A model generated the notes under the pieces. That model saw only the letters and a program-made list of their open reading frames with translations. It made no database searches and was not told where the DNA came from. From Acidimicrobiaceae bacterium (GTDB taxonomy: Bacteria > Actinomycetota > Acidimicrobiia > Acidimicrobiales > Ilumatobacteraceae), in NCBI GenBank assembly GCA_947487095.1, contig CANKVI010000025.1:1-11109 (forward strand): a DNA stretch of 11,109 nt, in the 5' to 3' direction. The position numbers and the translations under genes were made by a program. The number at the start of each line of letters is the position of its first letter. Position 1 is the stretch's first letter. Shown piece after piece: positions 5,910 to 11,109 of the stretch.

Positions 5910-7694
5910 ATGGATCTCGCCAACATCCGCAATTTCTCGATCATTGCCCATATTGACCACGGCAAGTCGACGCTGTCTGACCGCATTTTGGAGATCACCG
6001 GGGCGGTGCAGTCTCGCGACATGCGTGCTCAGTATCTCGACAGCATGGACTTAGAGCGTGAACGCGGGATCACCATCAAGGCACAAAACGTTCGTGTGCC
6101 ATGGAAAGACAATTGGTTGCACCTCATTGACACGCCGGGTCACGTGGACTTTGGTTACGAAGTCAGTCGCTCGCTTGCTGCATGTGAAGGCGTGGTGTTG
6201 GTGGTCGATGCGGCGCAGGGAATTGAAGCGCAAACACTTGCTAACTGTTACTTGGCGCTTGAAAGCAATTTGGAAATTGTTGCAGTGCTGAACAAGATTG
6301 ACCTGCCAGCTGCAGACCCAGATCGTTACGCGATGGAAATTGAAAAGGTGTTGGGCATTCCTGCCGAAGACATCTTGCGCATTTCTGCAAAAACTGGTGC
6401 TGGAGTTCCAGAACTGTTGGACGCAGTTGTTGAACGCATCCCTGCGCCAAAGGGCGACATCAATGCGCCGTTACAAGCGCTCATTTTCGATTCACAGTAC
6501 GACACCTATCGCGGTGTGGTGTCCAGCGTTCGCGTTATGAATGGTCGTATGAACAGCGGCAGCAAGTTGTTGTTCATGCAAACGAAGGCAACGCATGAAG
6601 TGTTGGAGATTGGCGCTCGCATGCCAGTTCCAACTCCAGTTGCCGAACTTGGGCCAGGCGAAGTGGGTTACCTGATTGCGGGAATTAAAGATGTTGGTGA
6701 AGCACGAAGCGGTGAAACAGTAACCACGTTTGCCGACCCAGCTGCTGAACCGCTTGATGGTTATCTCGATCCAAAGCCGATGGTGTTCTGCGGTCTGTTT
6801 CCAATTGACGGAGACGATTTCGAAAACCTGCGCGAAAGTTTGCAGCGCTTGAAACTCAACGATGCATCCATCACGTACGAGCCAGAATCTTCGGGAGCTC
6901 TCGGTTTTGGTTTCCGTTGCGGCTTCCTTGGTTTGTTGCACATGGAAATCGTGAAAGAGCGGTTGGAGCGCGAATTCAATCTTGCACTCATTGCCACCGC
7001 ACCTTCAGTGGAGTACATGGTGCGTAAAACAGACGGCCAAGTGCTGAAGGTGGACAACCCCGCTGACTTGCCGCTCACGAACTACATCGCGTCAATCGAA
7101 GAACCATTTTTCCGGGTCAGCATCATTACGCCAAAGGAATACACGGGGTCGCTCATGGAGCTGTGCCAAGAGCGCCGTGGCGAACTCATCAAGTTGGAGT
7201 ACCTGTCGCCAGAGCGTGTTGACATGCAGTATTCAATGCCACTTGCCGAAGTGGTGGTTGACTTCTTCGATCAATTGAAGAGCCGGTCACAGGGTTATGC
7301 CAGCTTGGACTACGAACTTGCCGGGTATCGCCCAAGCGATTTGGTTCGCGTGGACATTTTGCTGAATGCGTTGCCAGCAGATGCGTTCAGCACCATTGTC
7401 CACCGCGATAAGGCCTACAACTATGGCAACCGCATGTGTGGAAAATTGCGTGAGCTCATTCCAAGGCAAATGTTCGATGTGCCAATTCAGGCTGCAATCG
7501 GTGGTCGCATCATTGCCCGCGAAACCGTGAAGGCAAAACGTAAGGACGTGCTTGCAAAGTGTTACGGCGGCGACATTTCGCGTAAGCGCAAGTTGCTGGA
7601 AAAGCAAAAAGAGGGAAAGAAAAAGATGAAGTCAATTGGTCGCGTGGAAGTTCCCGGCGACGTGTTCATCTCGGCTCTCAAACTTGATGACTGA
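5910..7694 (+). CDS. lepA: Elongation factor 4 (LepA GTPase)
   Basis: A 594-residue, full-length EF-4, a ribosome-binding translational GTPase that acts on stalled or mis-translocated ribosomes and also affects initiation and 30S assembly. G1 is AHIDHGKST (13-21), G3 is DTPGH (74-78) and G4 is NKID (128-131), all intact. H78 is the conserved catalytic histidine. Domain II begins near residue 187. The [16 protein letters not shown] block (329-344) and the lysine-rich C-terminal segment SRKRKLLEK...EGKKKMK (557-574) are specific to LepA rather than EF-G; the protein ends in the family-typical [10 protein letters not shown] region. The start ATG 5910 gives the standard short N-terminus before NFSIIAHID. 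It heads an apparent operon: its TGA overlaps the start of the MFS gene by 8 bp. Identification is secure. Confidence 0.97.
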   Translation: MDLANIRNFSIIAHIDHGKSTLSDRILEITGAVQSRDMRAQYLDSMDLERERGITIKAQNVRVPWKDNWLHLIDTPGHVDFGYEVSRSLAACEGVVLVVDAAQGIEAQTLANCYLALESNLEIVAVLNKIDLPAADPDRYAMEIEKVLGIPAEDILRISAKTGAGVPELLDAVVERIPAPKGDINAPLQALIFDSQYDTYRGVVSSVRVMNGRMNSGSKLLFMQTKATHEVLEIGARMPVPTPVAELGPGEVGYLIAGIKDVGEARSGETVTTFADPAAEPLDGYLDPKPMVFCGLFPIDGDDFENLRESLQRLKLNDASITYEPESSGALGFGFRCGFLGLLHMEIVKERLEREFNLALIATAPSVEYMVRKTDGQVLKVDNPADLPLTNYIASIEEPFFRVSIITPKEYTGSLMELCQERRGELIKLEYLSPERVDMQYSMPLAEVVVDFFDQLKSRSQGYASLDYELAGYRPSDLVRVDILLNALPADAFSTIVHRDKAYNYGNRMCGKLRELIPRQMFDVPIQAAIGGRIIARETVKAKRKDVLAKCYGGDISRKRKLLEKQKEGKKKMKSIGRVEVPGDVFISALKLDD

Positions 7695-8913
7695 GTTAAC
7701 TGAAGCAAAACGCGAAGGAATGTTCCGCTCGTTGAGCAACCGAAACGCCCGATTGTTTTTTGCAGGGTTGCTGTTTTCCAATATTGGTTCGTGGCTCCAA
7801 CTCACGGCGACGTCTTTTCTGCTGTACCGATTAACGGGAAGCTCCGTTGATCTTGGGATAAATGCGGCACTGCAGTTCTTGCCGATGTTGTTGCTCGGTG
7901 CGTGGGCTGGGGCATTTGCTGACAGGTTTGATCGCCGTCGTACAACAGTGATTACGCAGTCACTGTTGGCGCTGCAGGCAATTGTGTTGGGCGTATGCGA
8001 TGTTGCTGGTGTCATCAACGTCGAATTGGTATTTGTGCTGACTGGTCTTTTGGGAATCATTGGCGCTATTGATAATCCATCACGCAGAGGTTTGGTTACC
8101 GAGCTCGTTCCGCCACATGAAATTGGCAATGCCATGTCGCTGAACACCGCGGTCATGACAGGGTCACGAATTTTTGGTCCTGCACTTGCGGCAACGCTTG
8201 TTGGTCCACTTGGCACGGGTTGGCTATTCATCATCAACGGACTTTCGTATGTCTTCATGCTGTATGGAGTAGTGGGGTTGCGAAAGTCTGAAATGTTCAC
8301 TCCTGAACCTCGACCCGCAGGAGGCACGCCGGTGCGCGACGGAATTCGTTTCGTTCGCACTCATCAACGATTGTTTCCGCTGTTTGTTGTTTTTTCCTTG
8401 GTCAGTACGTTTGCATTCAATTACGGCGTATCGCTGCCAAAACTTTCAGACACGCAATGGGGTAATGCCGAATACTTCGGTTGGGTGTTAGCGGTAACCA
8501 GTATTGGAAGTTTGATCGGCGCCTTGGCAACAGCCAGGTTGCATATGACTACTTACACATGGGTTGCGGGTGCTGCATTCATGTTGGGTATTGCCAACGT
8601 TGGCATGGCCATTGCTCCAAACGTGTGGGTCGCGTTTGTGTGGGCAGTACCTTTGGGCGCTGGAGGCGCGGCCATGATCGCAGGCGCAAACACCATCATC
8701 ACTCAAGAAGCTCCGCCCGATATGCGGGGTCGCATGTTGGCGTTAACCGCAGTTGCATTTCTGGGCAGCACGCCAATTGGCGGACCAATCACCGGCTGGG
8801 TTGCCGACTATGTGAGCGTCTCGTGGTCATTGGCCTACGGAGGAATTATCACTTTGGTAGCGGCCGTCTTCATGTTCGTGTGGATATGGGTGAAAGATAT
8901 AGAACATGCCTAA
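7687..8913 (+). CDS. MFS exporter, MFS_3 / EntS-like
   Basis: A 408-residue inner-membrane transporter of the major facilitator superfamily with about 12 hydrophobic segments. The loop 2-3 motif A is [15 protein letters not shown] (71-85), with the D79-R80 pair and basic cluster. The [13 protein letters not shown] sequence (129-141) and [21 protein letters not shown] (161-181 in part) are typical of the MFS_3 group, which includes the enterobactin exporter EntS. A cytoplasmic linker lies around residues 200-225, and a second-half motif [11 protein letters not shown] is at 343-353. The substrate cannot be read from the sequence; drug, siderophore or metabolite export are options. The start at ATG 7687 is chosen because it overlaps the lepA stop (ATGACTGA) and gives a typical short N-terminus; an extension upstream would lie wholly inside lepA. 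Its stop overlaps the photolyase start by 8 bp. Confidence 0.9.
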   Translation: MTELTEAKREGMFRSLSNRNARLFFAGLLFSNIGSWLQLTATSFLLYRLTGSSVDLGINAALQFLPMLLLGAWAGAFADRFDRRRTTVITQSLLALQAIVLGVCDVAGVINVELVFVLTGLLGIIGAIDNPSRRGLVTELVPPHEIGNAMSLNTAVMTGSRIFGPALAATLVGPLGTGWLFIINGLSYVFMLYGVVGLRKSEMFTPEPRPAGGTPVRDGIRFVRTHQRLFPLFVVFSLVSTFAFNYGVSLPKLSDTQWGNAEYFGWVLAVTSIGSLIGALATARLHMTTYTWVAGAAFMLGIANVGMAIAPNVWVAFVWAVPLGAGGAAMIAGANTIITQEAPPDMRGRMLALTAVAFLGSTPIGGPITGWVADYVSVSWSLAYGGIITLVAAVFMFVWIWVKDIEHA

Positions 8914-10252
8914 ATCGGTGCTGTGGTTTCGACGAGATCTACGACTTGCTGACAATGAAGCGCTTAGTGCTGCTGCAGCACTTGGGGAAGTCGTGCCATT
9001 GTTTGTGCTTGATCCGCGATTCCTTGAAACATCTGGTGCACCGCGACTCGCATTTTTGTTTCGCAACCTTCGTGCGCTGAATGAATCAATGGGTGGAGCA
9101 CTTGTTGTGCGCACGGGTAACCCAGAGCAAGTTGTTGCTCAGGTGTGCAGTGAGGCAGGTGCAGAGCGTGTGGTGTGTGCGAAGGACTTCGCACCGTATG
9201 GCATGCATCGTGACGAACAAGTTGCGGCATCGTTGGCAAAGAATGGCATCACCTTTCAGCAAGTTGGTTCGCCGTATGCAGTTGAGCCAGGCGTAGTGCG
9301 CAAAGGCGATGGAACCCCGTACGCGGTGTTCACTCCGTTTTCAAAAATATGGATGCAACGCGGATGGCCAGCGCCATTTGCCAAACCATCGGTTCAGTGG
9401 AGTGGAGCTCCTGAAGTTGCGAGTGAATCAATTCCGCAAGACCCACCGTGTGTTGCAAACTTGCCTGAGGCAGGTGAAGATGCAGCGTGGAAAGTGTGGG
9501 AGAACTTCCGCGATACGGCGCTTGATCTCTATAACGAAACACGGAATAATCCGAATATCGCGGGAACAAGCAAGCTGTCACCATATTTGCGCTTCGGTGT
9601 AATTCATTCGCGTTCGTTGCTTGCTGAGTTAAACGAAACAAAAGCGCATGCAGTATTTCGAAGCGAACTTGGTTGGCGAGAGTTTTATGCCGACGTACTC
9701 TTTCATCAGCCGCGAACGGTTCGTGAAAACCTGCAACGCAAGATGGATTCAATCGTGGTCGACACCGACGAACGCGCCCATCAACGATTTGCGTTGTGGT
9801 GCGAAGGCAAAACGGGTTACCCAATTGTCGATGCTGGAATGAAGCAACTACTTGCAACGGGGTGGATGCATAATCGCGTACGCATGATTGTCGCCAGCTT
9901 CTTGGTTAAAGACTTGCATCTACCGTGGCAGTGGGGCGCGAAGTACTTCATGAAGCATTTAGTCGATGGCGATATTGCTTCTAACCAACATGGTTGGCAA
10001 TGGACTGCAGGAACGGGAACGGATGCATCGCCGTACTTCCGCATTTTCAACCCGATCTCACAAGGCGAAAAGTTTGACCCCAACGGCGCATATGTGCGCG
10101 CTTGGATTCCCGAACTTGCAGACACGCCAAATGACGTGGTGCACGCCCCTTGGCTTGCCGGATTGTTGAACCCGTATCTCGAGCCCATCGTGGACCATGC
10201 GCAAGAGCGACAAGAATCGCTCATTCGCTATAAGCAGTTATCGGTATCCTGA
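8906..10252 (+). CDS. phr: Deoxyribodipyrimidine photolyase, class I CPD type
   Basis: A 448-residue flavoprotein that repairs UV-induced cyclobutane pyrimidine dimers using blue light. Residues 5-20 (VLWFRRDLRLADNEAL) open the N-terminal alpha/beta antenna domain. The FAD-binding domain includes ELGWREFY (254-261), where E254 and W257 match E. coli E274 and W277 in the substrate pocket. TGYPIVDAGM (303-312), GWMHNR and TGTDASPYFRIFNP also belong to it. N360 matches E. coli N378, which supports CPD rather than (6-4) specificity. W341 and W364 match W359 and W382 of the electron-transfer triad, but no Trp occupies the W306 position. The antenna cofactor (MTHF or a deazaflavin) cannot be decided. 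The ATG overlaps the MFS stop (ATGCCTAA), and the gene sits 13 bp before hrcA. Length is normal for the family. Confidence 0.95.
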   Translation: MPKSVLWFRRDLRLADNEALSAAAALGEVVPLFVLDPRFLETSGAPRLAFLFRNLRALNESMGGALVVRTGNPEQVVAQVCSEAGAERVVCAKDFAPYGMHRDEQVAASLAKNGITFQQVGSPYAVEPGVVRKGDGTPYAVFTPFSKIWMQRGWPAPFAKPSVQWSGAPEVASESIPQDPPCVANLPEAGEDAAWKVWENFRDTALDLYNETRNNPNIAGTSKLSPYLRFGVIHSRSLLAELNETKAHAVFRSELGWREFYADVLFHQPRTVRENLQRKMDSIVVDTDERAHQRFALWCEGKTGYPIVDAGMKQLLATGWMHNRVRMIVASFLVKDLHLPWQWGAKYFMKHLVDGDIASNQHGWQWTAGTGTDASPYFRIFNPISQGEKFDPNGAYVRAWIPELADTPNDVVHAPWLAGLLNPYLEPIVDHAQERQESLIRYKQLSVS

Positions 10253-10258
10253 GAGGGA
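10251..10258 (+). promoter_or_regulatory. Shine-Dalgarno sequence of hrcA
   Basis: GAGAGGGA begins inside the photolyase TGA stop and ends 7 bp before the hrcA ATG at 10266. It is the clearest Shine-Dalgarno match in the window and fixes the hrcA start. A TATCCT hexamer (10245-10250) directly upstream could be a -10 box for an internal promoter, but no matching -35 is visible. Confidence 0.6.
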
Positions 10259-10265
10259 TCCCGAC

Positions 10266-11109
10266 ATGCTTGACGACCGTAAAACAGCCATTCTCCGCGC
10301 AGTAGTTGAGGAGTACATCGCCACGGCCCAGCCCGTCGGCTCGTCCCACATTGCCGCATCAGACGGGGTGCAGGTGTCTTCTGCAACGGTCCGCAACGAC
10401 ATGGCATTCCTCGAACAAGAGGGGTACCTTGCGCAACCGCACACTTCTGCAGGTCGAATTCCTACAGATAAGGGCTACCGATTTTTTGTTGACCACCTCA
10501 CACCAAACGGAAAACTTGGCGTTGCAGATCAAATGAAAGTCGGCGAGTTCTTCGATACCGCAACTGGACGTCTGGAAGAGACATTGCAACGAACCAGCAC
10601 GTTGCTTGCTCAAATGACGAACTATGCAGCCGTTGTGCTTGGTCCTAAGAAAGAAGTTGCCGTTGTTCGTTCGGTGCAACTCGTTGGACTGTCGGCGCAT
10701 TTGGCCACAGCGGTCGTGGTGTTGTCAAACGGTGCAGTTGAAAGTGAACCCATTGAACTTGCAACAACCATTTCAGAAGATGAACTGCAGCGCACTACTG
10801 CGCATCTTTCTCGTTTAATGGTCGGTAAGGCGCTTGGCGACATGACGCTTACTGCAGCAACTGGTGATGTCGTTATCGACACGTTGGCCAAGCAAGTGCT
10901 TGCAGCAATGAGCGGCCGACGAACAGACGAGTCGGTGTTTGTGGGTGGCGCGTCGGCTATGGCCGAAGCATTTGACGCTGTAGAAATCGTTCGATCGGTT
11001 TTGCACACGCTCGAGCAACAATTTGTCATGGTGTCGCTAGTGCGCGACATGTTGAATCGTGGATTGTCGGTGGCAATTGGTGCAGAGCACGGTGTGGAAC
11101 CGCTTGCTG
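10266..11109 (+). CDS. hrcA: Heat-inducible transcription repressor HrcA, 3' end cut
   Basis: The first 281 residues are present; the family is about 340, so some 60 residues lie beyond the right edge. HrcA represses chaperone genes by binding the CIRCE inverted repeat and is kept active by GroEL. The N-terminal winged helix (about 1-75) includes EYIATAQPVGSS (16-27), the recognition-helix motif SSATVRNDM (38-46) and the wing PHTSAGRIPTDKGYRFFVD (58-76), all strongly conserved. The later FVGGASAM (225-232) and VAIGAEHG (269-276) blocks belong to the GAF-like domain and confirm the identity. The start follows a good Shine-Dalgarno sequence. It ends the visible lepA-MFS-phr-hrcA chain; in actinobacteria dnaJ usually follows hrcA, just outside this window. 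No CIRCE element (TTAGCACTC-N9-GAGTGCTAA) is visible upstream, so local autoregulation through a canonical site is not supported. Confidence 0.96.
   Translation, partial: MLDDRKTAILRAVVEEYIATAQPVGSSHIAASDGVQVSSATVRNDMAFLEQEGYLAQPHTSAGRIPTDKGYRFFVDHLTPNGKLGVADQMKVGEFFDTATGRLEETLQRTSTLLAQMTNYAAVVLGPKKEVAVVRSVQLVGLSAHLATAVVVLSNGAVESEPIELATTISEDELQRTTAHLSRLMVGKALGDMTLTAATGDVVIDTLAKQVLAAMSGRRTDESVFVGGASAMAEAFDAVEIVRSVLHTLEQQFVMVSLVRDMLNRGLSVAIGAEHGVEPLA

Noticed and set aside
7632..8360. Long (242-codon) minus-strand open frame opposite lepA end and the MFS gene
   Set aside because: Ser/Thr/Pro-rich composition and no recognisable motif; it is antisense to the convincing MFS transporter.
9330..9857. 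175-codon minus-strand open frame within the photolyase
   Set aside because: Antisense to a well-conserved photolyase region, with no family-like motif.
10255..10262. GGGATCCC palindrome before hrcA
   Set aside because: Only 8 bp with no loop; it overlaps the Shine-Dalgarno sequence and is explained by chance.
10200..10265. Possible CIRCE operator before hrcA
   Set aside because: No TTAGCACTC or GAGTGCTAA half-site was found here or in the rpsT-lepA gap.
1..11109. CRISPR arrays, tRNA/rRNA genes, insertion sequences, phage or toxin-antitoxin genes
   Set aside because: No direct-repeat array, cloverleaf-like sequence, transposase or integrase motif, or terminal inverted repeats were recognised; nearly all bases are accounted for by standard genes.

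Overview
The window is ordinary chromosomal DNA with no mobile element, phage, CRISPR or plasmid signature. The gene order comEA - comEC - holA - rpsT(reverse) - lepA - ... - hrcA is the conserved actinobacterial replication/translation/heat-shock neighbourhood. Protein wording, such as the thioredoxin N-terminus and the PAC2-family neighbour, together with a moderate G+C content (roughly 50-60 % by eye, low for Actinomycetota), suggests an Acidimicrobiia-type actinobacterium, perhaps an aquatic Ilumatobacteraceae-like lineage. The assignment to Actinomycetota is fairly safe; the lower ranks are inference.

Layout. (1) Bases 1-1525, minus strand: an APH-fold phosphotransferase of the ACAD10/11 N-terminal type, followed 8 bp downstream by a PAC2-family protein that runs off the left edge. 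(2) Bases 1578-2801, plus strand: a thioredoxin-like protein with a shortened YbbN/CnoX-type tail, then the membrane-anchored DNA receptor ComEA. (3) Bases 2810-3214, minus strand: a small four-helix membrane protein of unknown function lying between comEA and comEC. (4) Bases 3206-5520, plus strand: a short ComEC channel lacking the metallo-beta-lactamase domain, coupled by a GTGA overlap to holA (DNA polymerase III delta). (5) rpsT (S20) on the minus strand, overlapping the 3' end of holA. (6) From 5910 to the right edge, plus strand: lepA (EF-4), an MFS exporter, a class I photolyase and hrcA, chained by 8-bp start/stop overlaps and a 13-bp gap; hrcA is cut by the right edge.

How they work together. 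ComEA and ComEC form the DNA-uptake core. HolA, S20, EF-4 and HrcA are housekeeping functions in replication, translation and heat-shock control. The MFS transporter and photolyase occupy the place between lepA and hrcA where hemW is common, which adds a light-damage repair function to the operon. I found no clear undescribed system. The items most worth a second look are the uncharacterised membrane gene nested between comEA and comEC, the CEPC thioredoxin with a reduced TPR tail, the short ComEC, the missing distal tryptophan in the photolyase electron-transfer chain, and the lepA-MFS-phr-hrcA arrangement.
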